NCBI GenBank assembly: GCA_041916775.1
Contig: JAYRYZ010000031.1
Location: 1-49,109, forward strand
Reading direction: 5' to 3'
Source of the DNA: UBA2357 sp041916775
GTDB taxonomy: Bacteria > Pseudomonadota > Gammaproteobacteria > Burkholderiales > Rhodocyclaceae
DNA length: 49,109 bases
Below, one piece after another: positions 8,367 through 16,580 of the stretch. The first letter of the stretch is position 1, and every line of letters starts with the position of its first letter. A program made the position numbers and the translations under genes. The notes below the pieces were generated by a model. That model was not told the origin of the DNA. It did no database searches and worked only from the letters and a program-made list of their open reading frames with translations.

Positions 8367-8393
8367 TCAAGTCCTGCGGACGCCTGCCGTTAA
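8367..8393 (+). promoter_or_regulatory. Sigma28 (FliA)-type flagellar promoter
   Basis: TCAAGTCC (8367-8374) is followed after exactly 11 bp by GCCGTTAA (8386-8393). The sigma28 consensus is TAAAGTTT-N11-GCCGATAA, so the -10 matches 7 of 8 and the -35 matches 5 of 8 with ideal spacing. It lies 45 bp upstream of the YjfB-type motility gene. Confidence 0.7.
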
Positions 8394-8438
8394 CCCGATA
8401 CGTAGGGCACCCGGTGCCCGCTTCCACGGATTGATGTC

Positions 8439-8633
8439 ATGGATGTCTCATCGATTGCGGCCTATGCGTCCGCGAATGCGATGCAACAGTTGCAGCAGCA
8501 GGTTTCGGTCTCGATGTTGAAGAAAGCGCTCGAGATCCAGGAGCAGGGTGCATTGCAGCTTCTCGAGGCCCTGCCGCAGCCTGCTCCGGCTGCGAGCGCT
8601 ACGACCGGCACGGTGATCGATACCTTCGCCTGA
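8439..8633 (+). CDS. YjfB-like putative motility protein (64 aa)
   Basis: This very small protein (64 residues) begins MDVSSIAAYASANAMQQLQQQVSVSMLKKALEIQE-like and ends in a Pro/Ala/Thr-rich tail. The pattern of a short polar start, a Gln-rich amphipathic helix and an LKKALE segment fits the YjfB putative motility family, small proteins often found in flagellated bacteria with unknown mechanism. It has no signal peptide or membrane segment. The sigma28-type promoter immediately upstream supports a link to late flagellar genes, although no other flagellar gene is in the window. It converges with the kinase gene with a 5-bp gap. Confidence 0.8.
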   Translation: MDVSSIAAYASANAMQQLQQQVSVSMLKKALEIQEQGALQLLEALPQPAPAASATTGTVIDTFA

Positions 8634-8638
8634 GCGGC

Positions 8639-10828
8639 TCAGCGGCGAGGGGTCTCGCGCGGGGTAGAGGCCACGTGCTGCCTCCGCAGCCGTGCGACGA
8701 ACCAGAAGGTGCTACCCCGGCCCGGCTGGCTGTCGACACGGATGTCGCCTTCCATCATCCGCGCAAGTCGCCGGCTGATCGCAAGCCCCAAACCCGTACC
8801 GCCGAATTTCCGGGTCGATGATCCGTCGGCCTGCTCGAAAGGTACGAAGAGGCGTGAGAGGATCTCCGGCTCGATACCGATGCCGGTGTCTTCGATGGCA
8901 CAGCGCAGCATTGCGATGTCGTCGCCGACCTCGGCGAGTTCCACCTTCAGGTTGATGCTGCCTCTGGCGGTGAATTTGACCGCATTGCCCGAGAGATTCA
9001 GCAGGATCTGGCCGATTCGCGCAGGGTCGCCGATGAGCACGGAGTCGGCCTGCTGAGGGTCGAAGTAGGCGCGGAACAGCAGGCCTTTGTCGTTTGCCAT
9101 CGGCGTCAGCGCGGCGATGTGCTGGTCCAGCACGTCGCCGAGCCGGAACGGGCGTTGTTCGAGCGTGAGCCGGTCGGCCTCGAGGCTGGCGATGTCGAGT
9201 ACATCGTTGATGATCGCCAGCAGATGGTGGGAGGCGTCGTCGATGAGCTTCAGCTGCTCCTTGAGTTGCGCGTCCTTCGACTGACGCAGCGCGACCCCGG
9301 TCATGCCGAGGATGCCGTTCAGCGGCGTGCGCAACTCATGGCTCATGTTGGCGAGGAAGGTGGTCTTGGCGCGGTTCGCCGCTTCGGCCGCCTCCTTCGC
9401 GATTGCCAGCGCAGTGGTGCGTTCCGCGAGCAGGAGCTCGTCGCGTTTGCGGGCACTGATGTCGGTGGCGAGGCTGATGAAGTGGCTCGGTCTGCCGTTC
9501 GGCCCCAGCACTGCGTCGATGGTCAGCAGCGCGGTGTATTGCTCGCCGTTCTTGCGGCGATTGACGATCTCTCCGCGCCAGTGGCCGGTCTCGCCGAGAG
9601 TGGTCCACAGTTCCCTGTAGAACGCCGGCCCCTGCACGCCGGAGCGCAGGATGCGGGGGTTCTTGCCCAGCACCTCGTCGGCCCGGTAGCCGTTGATGCG
9701 CTCGAAGGCAGGGTTCACCGACAGGATGGTGCCGGCGGGGGTGGTCAGGATGATCGAGTCGGAGCTTGCCTGGAACACGCTCGCCGCCAGGTTCTGCTGT
9801 CGTGCGAGCTCGGCATTCTGTGACGCGATGCGCAGCTTGCGCCGCCAAGCCAGGCCACCCACGACGCTCAATGCGACCAGAATGGGCAGCGCAATGCTCG
9901 CGAGGCGTCGCGCCTCTTCCTGCCAGGCGGAGAGCGCACCATCCCGGTTGATATGAACGACCACGACGGCCGGAAACTGGCTCGATGCGCGAAAGGCGGT
10001 CAATACCTGCCGTCCGCCGAACAGCGACTGGCCCAGGGTCCCGGACTCCTGCCGGAGCAGACGCTCGGCGACATCCCCGGCGCTGCCACGTGTTCCGGGG
10101 CGGTCGGCCGCGTCGGACGAAAACAGGAGCAGACCGTCGTAACGCAGCCACTGCAGGCTTCCCTCTTCGGGCGCAAGGCGCAGCAGGAAGCTGTTGGCGA
10201 AATAGTCGGGGTTCAGCGCCGCCAGCAGCCAGCGCGGCTCACGTGAGAGCGTGAGGCGGCGCAGCACCGGAACGAAACCCAGATCGGCGGCGTGCTGCGT
10301 GCCCGGCAGCACGCCGGTCGGTTGTGCGGATTCAAGGTCTCTGCCGGTCCAAGGCGGCGCAATGCGAAGAATCTCCGCATCCGGACGCACTGCGGGATAG
10401 AAGCTGCCGGTTTCCACCGACACACCGATGTTGGCGGCGTTGGAGCTCGCGACGATCGTGCCACCCTGATCGACCAGCGACAGAGAGCGCAGATGAGGGG
10501 CCTGGCGGAGTGCACTGGCGAGGCGGAGATTGAGCGTCTCGGTGTCGCCCTCGAGCGTGGGGTCGAGGGTGTTTGCGGTGATGTCGACGACCTTAAGGCT
10601 TTGGGTGAGGTGCTCCTCCAGGTTGCGCGCGAGCGCCTCCGCGCGGGTAAAGCCGCCTGCGATCGCGTCCTCGTGCATTCGCCAGAGTGTGAACGCGAAC
10701 GCGGCAAGCCAGCCGAGGACAAGCAGGAACAGGACCAGCACGAACCCGCCGGCAAATGCCCTCGGGCGACCTGCCGGGCGGTCGGCGCTAGTCGGCGACA
10801 ATGGGTTCGAGTGCATGGCGTGTGGCAT
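8639..10828 (-). CDS. Membrane sensor histidine kinase (Cache-like, PAS, HisKA, HATPase)
   Basis: In the 729-residue protein, two membrane helices (about 28-49 and 309-328) bracket a 260-residue periplasmic sensor, probably Cache/PDC type. Then come a PAS domain (about 345-465), a HisKA domain with His497 in FLANMSHELRTP, and a catalytic domain with Asn611/Asn615, DTGIGI (about 647-652) and GGTGLGL (676-682). There is no receiver domain and no response regulator beside it, so its partner is elsewhere. The gene starts inside the 3' end of the binding-protein gene (41-bp overlap from the first ATG, 29 bp from an ATG at 10816), suggesting translational coupling and a joint sensory role. The signal is unknown. 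Confidence 0.93.
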   Translation of the reverse strand: MPHAMHSNPLSPTSADRPAGRPRAFAGGFVLVLFLLVLGWLAAFAFTLWRMHEDAIAGGFTRAEALARNLEEHLTQSLKVVDITANTLDPTLEGDTETLNLRLASALRQAPHLRSLSLVDQGGTIVASSNAANIGVSVETGSFYPAVRPDAEILRIAPPWTGRDLESAQPTGVLPGTQHAADLGFVPVLRRLTLSREPRWLLAALNPDYFANSFLLRLAPEEGSLQWLRYDGLLLFSSDAADRPGTRGSAGDVAERLLRQESGTLGQSLFGGRQVLTAFRASSQFPAVVVVHINRDGALSAWQEEARRLASIALPILVALSVVGGLAWRRKLRIASQNAELARQQNLAASVFQASSDSIILTTPAGTILSVNPAFERINGYRADEVLGKNPRILRSGVQGPAFYRELWTTLGETGHWRGEIVNRRKNGEQYTALLTIDAVLGPNGRPSHFISLATDISARKRDELLLAERTTALAIAKEAAEAANRAKTTFLANMSHELRTPLNGILGMTGVALRQSKDAQLKEQLKLIDDASHHLLAIINDVLDIASLEADRLTLEQRPFRLGDVLDQHIAALTPMANDKGLLFRAYFDPQQADSVLIGDPARIGQILLNLSGNAVKFTARGSINLKVELAEVGDDIAMLRCAIEDTGIGIEPEILSRLFVPFEQADGSSTRKFGGTGLGLAISRRLARMMEGDIRVDSQPGRGSTFWFVARLRRQHVASTPRETPRR

Positions 10829-11588
10829 TGGCCCTGAGTTTGCCCGACTGCTTCATCGTCGCCAGGATCTCCTCCACCCGCGCATGAAAGCGAGCCTCGC
10901 CCAGCCGCATCGCCCAACTGTATGCGGTGAGATGAAACGTGCCTGGAGGGGACACGAGTCGCGCCCAGTCGTTGCTTTCGAGCATGCGCCTGCTGTACGG
11001 ATAATCCGTCATGAACACATCGGCGCGCCCGGAGCGCACCTCCTGTTCGCGCGCGCCCGGTGTATCGAACACGCGCAGGGTGGCCGATTTCAGCCGCTCC
11101 CGCATGACGCTTTCCTGCAGCGTGCCCTTGGCCACGGCGACCACGACATCCGGCCGGTCAATGTCGGCCCAGGTCAGGATCCGCCGGTTCGCGCGGGTCG
11201 TGATTGCGTAGATGTCGCTGCGCAGATAGGGGGAGGTGAACTGCAGGCGCGCAGCGCGCTCCGGTGTCGCGACCAGTCCGAACATCGCGATATCGCAGCG
11301 GTCGTTGGTGAGGTCGTCGATGAAGCGCGAGAATGCGCTATCGACAAAGGTGACACCGACGCCGAGCGCCTGGCCGAGGTCGTGCGCGTTGTCGATGTCG
11401 ATGCCGGAAAGTGCCTGTGTCCTGGGGTTACGGAAGGTCACGCCGAAATAATCGGGCCAGATGCAGACCCGCAGGGTGCCGCTATCGATGACGCGCTGGA
11501 GGAGGTCCGCTGCGGCCACGCCCGGCATCGCCAGCAGGGGCAGGGCAGCAAGGCTCGCGAGAATCTGCCGGATGGTGGCGCGCGTCAT
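10788..11588 (-). CDS. Periplasmic substrate-binding protein, SBP_bac_3 type
   Basis: The 266-residue protein has a signal peptide (about 1-27, PLLAMPGVAAA). It then shows the amino-acid-binding-protein fold, with SGTLRVCIWPDYFGVTFRNP near the start and GIDIDNAHDLGQALGV following. Later segments are FTSPYLRSDIYAITTR and the FMTDYPYSRRML region. Such proteins usually deliver amino acids or small organic acids to ABC permeases, but no permease or ATPase is nearby. Instead the gene overlaps a membrane histidine kinase gene, so it may supply or be the periplasmic sensor for that kinase. This role is inferred from the overlap. The 264-bp gap to the divergent depolymerase gene holds no feature I can support beyond an AT-rich stretch near 11625-11660. 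Confidence 0.87.
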   Translation of the reverse strand: MTRATIRQILASLAALPLLAMPGVAAADLLQRVIDSGTLRVCIWPDYFGVTFRNPRTQALSGIDIDNAHDLGQALGVGVTFVDSAFSRFIDDLTNDRCDIAMFGLVATPERAARLQFTSPYLRSDIYAITTRANRRILTWADIDRPDVVVAVAKGTLQESVMRERLKSATLRVFDTPGAREQEVRSGRADVFMTDYPYSRRMLESNDWARLVSPPGTFHLTAYSWAMRLGEARFHARVEEILATMKQSGKLRANATRHALEPIVAD

Positions 11589-11852
11589 GGTCTGGGTCGT
11601 CTTTCGGCGGTGAGCGATCGGGAAGATGATACATCAATGATTATTTGAAAATCGTCTCTTTGCTACCCGATCCGGGGGCATACCCTTGCGCCGTTGCCCA
11701 GGGGCGCGGGCCGAGGGGCGATTGCAGCCGGCACCTGCAGCGCGCAAGGAGGTGGTCGTTCGCGTTGTCGTTCGTGCGGGTTGTCGTTCGGGTTTATCCT
11801 GTGCCCTTGTCGTATCGTTGCGCCGCCATGACGGCGATGGGATATACGGAAA

Positions 11853-12953
11853 ATGCGAACTGCACGCAAGATTTCCCCTGGATCCAGCACTGCGTGGCGT
11901 TCTCGCCTTCGGGCGTGCATGCGGGCGAGCATGCTGCTGCTGTGCCCCATGACTGCGGGGGCGCAGACCCTGCCACCGCTCGGGGCGGACCTGGCCGGCG
12001 GGGTCTCCGTATCCGGCATCTCGTCCGGTGGCTACATGGCGGTTCAGTTCCAGGTCGCGCATTCGGCACTCGTCACGGGGGCGGCCATCGTCGCCGCGGG
12101 TCCCTACGACTGTGCGGCACAGAGCACTGCGCGTGCGCTCGGCAACTGCATGGAGCCGAGTGCGCAGATGCCGGTGCCGAGCGGCGCCCAGACGCTGGCG
12201 CGTGCCGCGTCCCGTGTCGCGGCAAGCGAGATCGACCCGCTCTCCGCCTTGCGTGGGGACCGCGTCTGGCTGCTATCCGGTGGAGCGGATCGAACCGTTG
12301 CGCCCCAGGTGGTCGAGGCACTAGCCGATTTCTACCGGGTAGCAGGCGTGACGCCAGAGGCGCTCGTCATCGAACGCATCGCCGCGGCCGGGCATGCGAT
12401 GCCTTCGGTGGCACTCGACCAGGCACAATCCTGTGGATCCAGTGCCTCGCCCTTCATCAGCCGATGTGACGACTTCGATGCGGCGGGGCGCCTGCTGGCC
12501 CACCTGACCGGCTCTCCCGGCGCCCGCGCAGCGCAGCCGGGCGGCGACCTGGTTCGTTTCGGGCAGGCCGAGTTCTCCGGAGGCTGGCCGGCTGGCGACA
12601 GCCTCGGAGAGGTCGGCTTCGCGTATGTTCCGGTGGACTGCAGGGGGGGCGGCTGTCGCGTGCACGTCGCCTTCCACGGCTGCAAGCAGAACATCGACCG
12701 CGTCGGGTCGGCATTCGTCGAGGGCGCGGGCTACAACCACTGGGCGGACAGCCACCGTCTGATCGTGCTCTACCCCCAGACCCGCTCCCGCTACGGTTTC
12801 GGTTGGGGGGCACTCAACTGGGTGTGGAACCCGAATGCCTGCTGGGACTGGTGGGGCTACCTCGGTGACGACTACGCCACCCGCGATGCGCCCCAGATTC
12901 GTGCGGTGATGGCGATGCTGCGGCGCCTGGGCGAATCGCTCCCGGCGCAGTGA
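11853..12953 (+). CDS. Exported poly(3-hydroxybutyrate) depolymerase family esterase
   Basis: This 366-residue secreted esterase has a long, positively charged signal region (about 1-38, ending TAGAQ). The lipase box GISSG places the nucleophile at Ser57, close to the mature N-terminus. A likely acid follows in SGGADRTV, the His in AAGHAMPS, and the oxyanion-hole segment HVAFHGCKQ comes after them; this order is that of type II PHB depolymerase catalytic domains. The Trp-rich C-terminus (WNPNACWDWWGYL) is also familiar from that family. It has no substrate-binding or linker domain, so it may act on oligomers or amorphous polymer, perhaps periplasmically. No good Shine-Dalgarno precedes 11853; ATG 11919 is an alternative start. 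Confidence 0.85.
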   Translation: MRTARKISPGSSTAWRSRLRACMRASMLLLCPMTAGAQTLPPLGADLAGGVSVSGISSGGYMAVQFQVAHSALVTGAAIVAAGPYDCAAQSTARALGNCMEPSAQMPVPSGAQTLARAASRVAASEIDPLSALRGDRVWLLSGGADRTVAPQVVEALADFYRVAGVTPEALVIERIAAAGHAMPSVALDQAQSCGSSASPFISRCDDFDAAGRLLAHLTGSPGARAAQPGGDLVRFGQAEFSGGWPAGDSLGEVGFAYVPVDCRGGGCRVHVAFHGCKQNIDRVGSAFVEGAGYNHWADSHRLIVLYPQTRSRYGFGWGALNWVWNPNACWDWWGYLGDDYATRDAPQIRAVMAMLRRLGESLPAQ

Positions 12954-12959
12954 GTGGAT

Positions 12960-14147
12960 TCAGTCCGGCCTACCGTCCGCGCGCGCACGGCTCAGGATCG
13001 GTACGTAGCGCACGAGATACAAGATGAACGCCAGCGTCCACGCCGTACTCGCGAAGTGAATGCCGGCCGTGGCGAAGCTCGGCAGCGCCGTCAGGGTCAA
13101 GACGCGGGCGAGCGCGGCGAGCTGAATCAGTGCGTAGCAGGCGGTCTCCACCGCGCCCGCCTTGAGCATGCGTCCGGTATGGCCGAGCGCGGTGCGCGTG
13201 ATCATGCCGATGATGAGCCCGGCCATCGACCCGATCGTCAGCGCGTGCACCGCGGCAGAGCGTGGAACCCAACCCCATACCGACATCGCTGCCAGGGCAA
13301 GCCCGATCGGAATCCACAGGTGCGACAGGTGCAGCACCCACAGCAGCGGGTTTCGCCAGGTTGCGAGCGGATTCCAGCCCATGCTGCGGACCAACTGCAG
13401 CGCCGCGGCGGCCGTGGCCAGTATCGCCGCTAAGGTGCCGGGGAGTACGATCCAGGTCGTCAGCGCCAGCAGTGTGAGCACGATCGCGCCACGGTCCAAC
13501 CAGGGGTGGCGCCACTGCTTCACGCCGCGCAGCGCGTTGGCGGTGAACATCGGCACGACACGCCCGGCCATCACCGTCTCCAGCGTCACCACCAGCGCCA
13601 CTGCGAGCAGCATCACCTGCAGCGGATCGATCGCAAGCACTCCGCCCGCGGCGAGGTGGAAGGCGAGGTTGGCGCAGGCGAGCACCAGCAACAGCAGCCC
13701 GATGCCATAGTTGCGGTGGCTGCGCGACTTCACCAGCAGCCGCGCGAATATCGCCGCGCAGGTGAACAGGAAGGCACAGTCGATGAGCGCGGCGAGCGCA
13801 CCGCCGCTGCTTGACATCGCGATCCGGCCTGCAACCCAGAGCGCCGCAAGCCCCTGCAGTGCCCGTCCGGTCGGCGTTGCGAGGCCGGTCCACACCTTGC
13901 CGGCCGTGAACAGGAAGCCGACGATCACGGCGACGGCGAAGCCGAACACCATCTCGTGCGCGTGCCACCACACCGGTGGCCAGGCAGGGGCCGCGACTCC
14001 GGCCAGGATCAACGTCCATGCCGGAATGGCCAGTATCGCGAAGAGCGCCGAGAGCAGGTAGAACGGCCGGAAACCGAGCGCGAACAATGCGTAGCTCTTC
14101 GGATCGATGCGGCGTGAGGTGGGTTCGTCGAGACGGATCAGGGCCAT
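12960..14147 (-). CDS. nnrS: NnrS family heme/copper membrane protein
   Basis: NnrS proteins are about 400-residue, 12-helix membrane proteins with heme and copper, made under nitric oxide stress, and are reported to relieve NO toxicity to metabolism. This 395-residue product starts with a short cytoplasmic segment, then ALGFRPFYLLSALFAILAIPAW. The conserved WWHAHEMVFGFAVAVIVGFLFTA region holds the ligand histidines. Further His-containing helices (LHLSHLWIPIGLAL, VHALTIGSMAGLIIGMITRTALGHTGR) complete the family signature. A FNR/Dnr-type box with a -10 at class II spacing lies upstream. No nitrite or NO reductase genes are in the window. It converges with the depolymerase gene with a 6-bp gap. 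Confidence 0.92.
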   Translation of the reverse strand: MALIRLDEPTSRRIDPKSYALFALGFRPFYLLSALFAILAIPAWTLILAGVAAPAWPPVWWHAHEMVFGFAVAVIVGFLFTAGKVWTGLATPTGRALQGLAALWVAGRIAMSSSGGALAALIDCAFLFTCAAIFARLLVKSRSHRNYGIGLLLLVLACANLAFHLAAGGVLAIDPLQVMLLAVALVVTLETVMAGRVVPMFTANALRGVKQWRHPWLDRGAIVLTLLALTTWIVLPGTLAAILATAAAALQLVRSMGWNPLATWRNPLLWVLHLSHLWIPIGLALAAMSVWGWVPRSAAVHALTIGSMAGLIIGMITRTALGHTGRMLKAGAVETACYALIQLAALARVLTLTALPSFATAGIHFASTAWTLAFILYLVRYVPILSRARADGRPD

Positions 14148-14217
14148 GACGGTGTGCGCTTCCTGGAGGTGTTGCGTGGAGCAGGGTGGGCGATGCTGCC
14201 TGCAGTGGTCTGAGCGG

Positions 14218-14259
14218 ATTCTGCGTTTCCGCGCTGTGTCCCACCTTGATTGGAGTCAA
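14218..14259 (-). promoter_or_regulatory. FNR/Dnr/NnrR-type box and -10 of the nnrS promoter
   Basis: TTGAT-TGGA-GTCAA at 14246-14259 differs from the FNR-family consensus TTGAT-N4-ATCAA at one position. On the minus strand the hexamer CAGAAT (14223-14218) lies so that the box centre falls at about -41.5 from the predicted start, the class II activator position. The box is 99 bp from the nnrS start and 107 bp from the divergent HDOD gene, so it could also affect the latter. Confidence 0.68.
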
Positions 14260-14366
14260 TCGCGGCGGAGCACGACGTCCGGTGAGGCGTCGTTTCGAAT
14301 AGAATCGACACAAAAGATTCTTTCGATGCTTTTCGCGACTGCCCCCTGGAGCAAGCGGATTCGACC

Positions 14367-15224
14367 ATGACCGACCCCGTGACCGAAGACAAGAAAGGCG
14401 ATGCGCTCAAGGCGCAGCGCTTCCAGATGCTGGCCGACATTGCCAAGGAGTTGTCGGAGGACATCGTTTTCCCGACCTGCTTCGATGTATCGCTGCACCT
14501 GCGTAATGTACTCAAGGACCCGGAGGCCCCGCTCGACAAGATCGTCGCCGCGATTCGGGTGGAGCCGCTCATCGTCAGTCGCCTGCTGCGCCAGGCGAAC
14601 TCGGTCGCCGCAGGCGCGCGGACGCCGATCGTCGATGTCGGCAGCGCCATCACGCGGCTGGGGCTGAAGACCGTGCGCGCGGTCGCGCTTGCGGTGGCGA
14701 TGAATCAACTGGTGCGTTCCAAGGATCTGCAGGTGTTCGGCCGGATGTCCGCCGGATTGTGGAAGCACTCGTTGCACACGGCCGCCGCCGCCGCAGTGAT
14801 CGCGCGCAACATGTGCCCGCGCATCAGTCCGGACGAGGCCATGCTGGCTGGTCTCGTGCACGACCTCGGCGCCTTCTACATGCTCTATCGTGCGTCGCAG
14901 TACGAGGAACTCAAGGCGCGACCCGACAGCGTCCGCTACCTGATCTCGCAGTGGCACGAGAGCATTGGCGAATCGGTGCTGTTCGCGTTGAAGATGCCGG
15001 ACTCGCTGATCGCCGCGGTGAGCAACCACGACCAGCCTCGCCCGCCGATGCTGGATGCGCCGCGCACGCTCTCCGACGTGATCTACGCGGCCAACGCGCT
15101 CGCGACCACGGATTTCGAGTGGCTGGACGACCCCAGCCCGGAAAGGGTGCTCGGTGAGCAATACCACGCGCTCGCAGCAGAAGTCCAGAGCTACATGGCG
15201 GAGTTGGTCGCCGACTTCGGCTGA
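14367..15224 (+). CDS. HDOD domain protein
   Basis: The 285-residue cytoplasmic protein consists almost entirely of an HDOD domain: an N-terminal helix region (ELSEDIVFPTCFDVSLHLRN), the core with VEPLIVSRLLRQANS and IVDVGSAITRLGLKTVRAVALA, and the HD-like part with LWKHSLHTAAAAAVIA and LAGLVHDLG. HDOD proteins are non-catalytic relatives of HD phosphohydrolases and act in signalling, often in motility or c-di-GMP circuits. The GLVHDLG His-Asp pair is kept here and a His precedes it (KHSLH), so residual metal binding is possible. No partner domain is fused. It converges with the Old Yellow Enzyme gene, which ends 48 bp downstream. Confidence 0.88.
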   Translation: MTDPVTEDKKGDALKAQRFQMLADIAKELSEDIVFPTCFDVSLHLRNVLKDPEAPLDKIVAAIRVEPLIVSRLLRQANSVAAGARTPIVDVGSAITRLGLKTVRAVALAVAMNQLVRSKDLQVFGRMSAGLWKHSLHTAAAAAVIARNMCPRISPDEAMLAGLVHDLGAFYMLYRASQYEELKARPDSVRYLISQWHESIGESVLFALKMPDSLIAAVSNHDQPRPPMLDAPRTLSDVIYAANALATTDFEWLDDPSPERVLGEQYHALAAEVQSYMAELVADFG

Positions 15225-15272
15225 GCTTGTCGCCCGCGCTTGCAAGGCGCGCTTGGAGATGTCCGCCCGCCG

Positions 15273-16385
15273 TCAGCGCTGACCGATCCTGACGTCGCCG
15301 AACAGCTTCCCCAACCCGCGCGGTTGCGATCGCCAGTATTGCGGCGGGGCGCTGACCTGGGCGCCGAGTTCGGCCGCGGCACGCCAGGGCCAGTGCGGTT
15401 CGAAGAGGATCGCGCGGGCGATGGCGACGAGGTCGGCGCGCCCCTCGGCGATGATCGCCTCGGCCTGGGCGGGCTCGGTGACGAGGCCCACCGCGATCGT
15501 CGGCAGCCCGGTTCCGTTGCGCACCGACTCGGCGAGCGGCACCTGATAGCCCGGCCCCAGCGGAATCTGCTGACGGGGCGAGAGACCGCCGCTGGAGACA
15601 TGGACGAAGCTGCAGCCGCGCTCGCGCAGGGCCCGGCCGAAGCTGACGCTCTGCGACACATCCCATCCGCCCTCCACCCAATCGGTTGCAGAGATGCGCA
15701 CACCCAGCGGGAAGCCGGCGGGCAAGACGGCCTGCACCGCATCGAATACCTCGAGGGGGAAGCGCATGCGGTTGTCGAGGCTGCCGCCGTAGTCGTCCTC
15801 GCGTGCATTCGCGATTGGAGAGAGGAACTGGTGGAGCAGATAGCCATGTGCGCAGTGCAACTCGATGGCCTGCACGCCGATCCGGAGTGCGCGCCGGGCG
15901 GCGTCTGCGAACGCCTCGCGGATACGCGCGAGCCCGGCCGCATCCAGCGCGAGTGGCGCAGGCTCCTCGGGCAGGTGCGGCAGCGCTGACGGCGCCACGG
16001 GATGCCAGCCGCCCTGGTCTGGCGCGATCAGCTGGCCACCTTCCCAGGGCACGCGGCTGGATGCCTTGCGCCCCGCGTGGGCGAGCTGGATTGCAAACGG
16101 GATCGCAGCGTGACGGCGTATGCGATCGAGCACTTCACGCAGCGCGCCCTCGGTGTCGTCCGACCACAAGCCCAGGCAGCCTGGCGTGATGCGGCCCTCC
16201 GGGGCGACCGCGGTTGCTTCGATGATGAGCAGGCCAGCGCCCGAGAGCGCGAGCTGCCCCAGGTGCATGAGGTGCCAGTCGGTGGCGCGGCCGTCCTCGG
16301 CAGAGTACTGGCACATCGGCGCGATCACGATACGATTCTGCAGTTCAAGCGTACCGAGCGGGAATCGGGTGAACAGTTGGCTCAT
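15273..16385 (-). CDS. NADH:flavin oxidoreductase, Old Yellow Enzyme (YqjM-like) family
   Basis: This 370-residue FMN-dependent ene-reductase is of the thermophilic-like/YqjM subgroup. Features seen are RIVIAPMCQYS near the N-terminus (Cys25 at the redox-tuning position), AIQLAHAGRKAS, the HCAHGYLLHQFLSP segment with the substrate-binding histidines, the DDYGGSLDNRMRFPLEV block, and the C-terminal GRADLVAIARAILFEPHWPWRAA. Such enzymes reduce the activated C=C bond of enals, enones, nitro compounds or maleimides with NAD(P)H; the natural substrate is unknown. The start at 16385 has only a weak ribosome-binding site. A terminator with 8 T residues lies 123-156 bp upstream on the same strand, so its leader could be attenuated or the terminator could belong to a separate small RNA. 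Confidence 0.92.
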   Translation of the reverse strand: MSQLFTRFPLGTLELQNRIVIAPMCQYSAEDGRATDWHLMHLGQLALSGAGLLIIEATAVAPEGRITPGCLGLWSDDTEGALREVLDRIRRHAAIPFAIQLAHAGRKASSRVPWEGGQLIAPDQGGWHPVAPSALPHLPEEPAPLALDAAGLARIREAFADAARRALRIGVQAIELHCAHGYLLHQFLSPIANAREDDYGGSLDNRMRFPLEVFDAVQAVLPAGFPLGVRISATDWVEGGWDVSQSVSFGRALRERGCSFVHVSSGGLSPRQQIPLGPGYQVPLAESVRNGTGLPTIAVGLVTEPAQAEAIIAEGRADLVAIARAILFEPHWPWRAAAELGAQVSAPPQYWRSQPRGLGKLFGDVRIGQR

Positions 16386-16507
16386 CGGGGCGGCTCCGCG
16401 GTGTGGGGAGCCGATGTTACCTCAGGCCGGGAGCGGCCATCCAAGCCCCTTCGGACTCCAGACCTGCTGCAGTCGCAGCGATGCGGCGTGGTGCAACGGG
16501 ACGCAGC

Positions 16508-16540
16508 AAAAAAAAGCCCGGACCGTTGAGGGCCCGGGCT
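16508..16540 (-). terminator. Intrinsic terminator on the minus strand
   Basis: Arms AGCCCGG (minus strand of 16534-16540) and CCGGGCT (minus strand of 16515-16521) pair, with a few more base pairs inside, and are followed by eight T. It lies in the 422-bp intergenic region 16386-16807, upstream of a minus-strand gene rather than behind one. Confidence 0.8.
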
Positions 16541-16578
16541 GAATCCACACATCTTGGAGGAGGGTGGAGGAGACGGGT
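16508..16578 (-). ncRNA. Candidate small RNA with anti-Shine-Dalgarno motifs
   Basis: On the minus strand a promoter-like pair (16604-16609 and 16581-16586) would start transcription near 16574-16578. About 65-70 nt later comes an intrinsic terminator (stem 16534-16540 with 16515-16521, then eight U from 16515 to 16508). The RNA begins with a C/U-rich stretch (minus strand of 16556-16574) containing two CUCCUCC-like motifs, complementary to GGAGG ribosome-binding sites. That layout matches known trans-acting regulatory RNAs with exposed anti-SD loops. The same element could instead be a leader/attenuator of the downstream oxidoreductase gene. No family is recognised. Confidence 0.5.
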
Positions 16579-16580
16579 GC

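Noticed and set aside
12970..14313. A 447-codon minus-strand frame over nnrS
   Set aside because: It is a second frame of the same strand with Arg/Ala-rich composition; the nnrS frame has the family helices and histidines.
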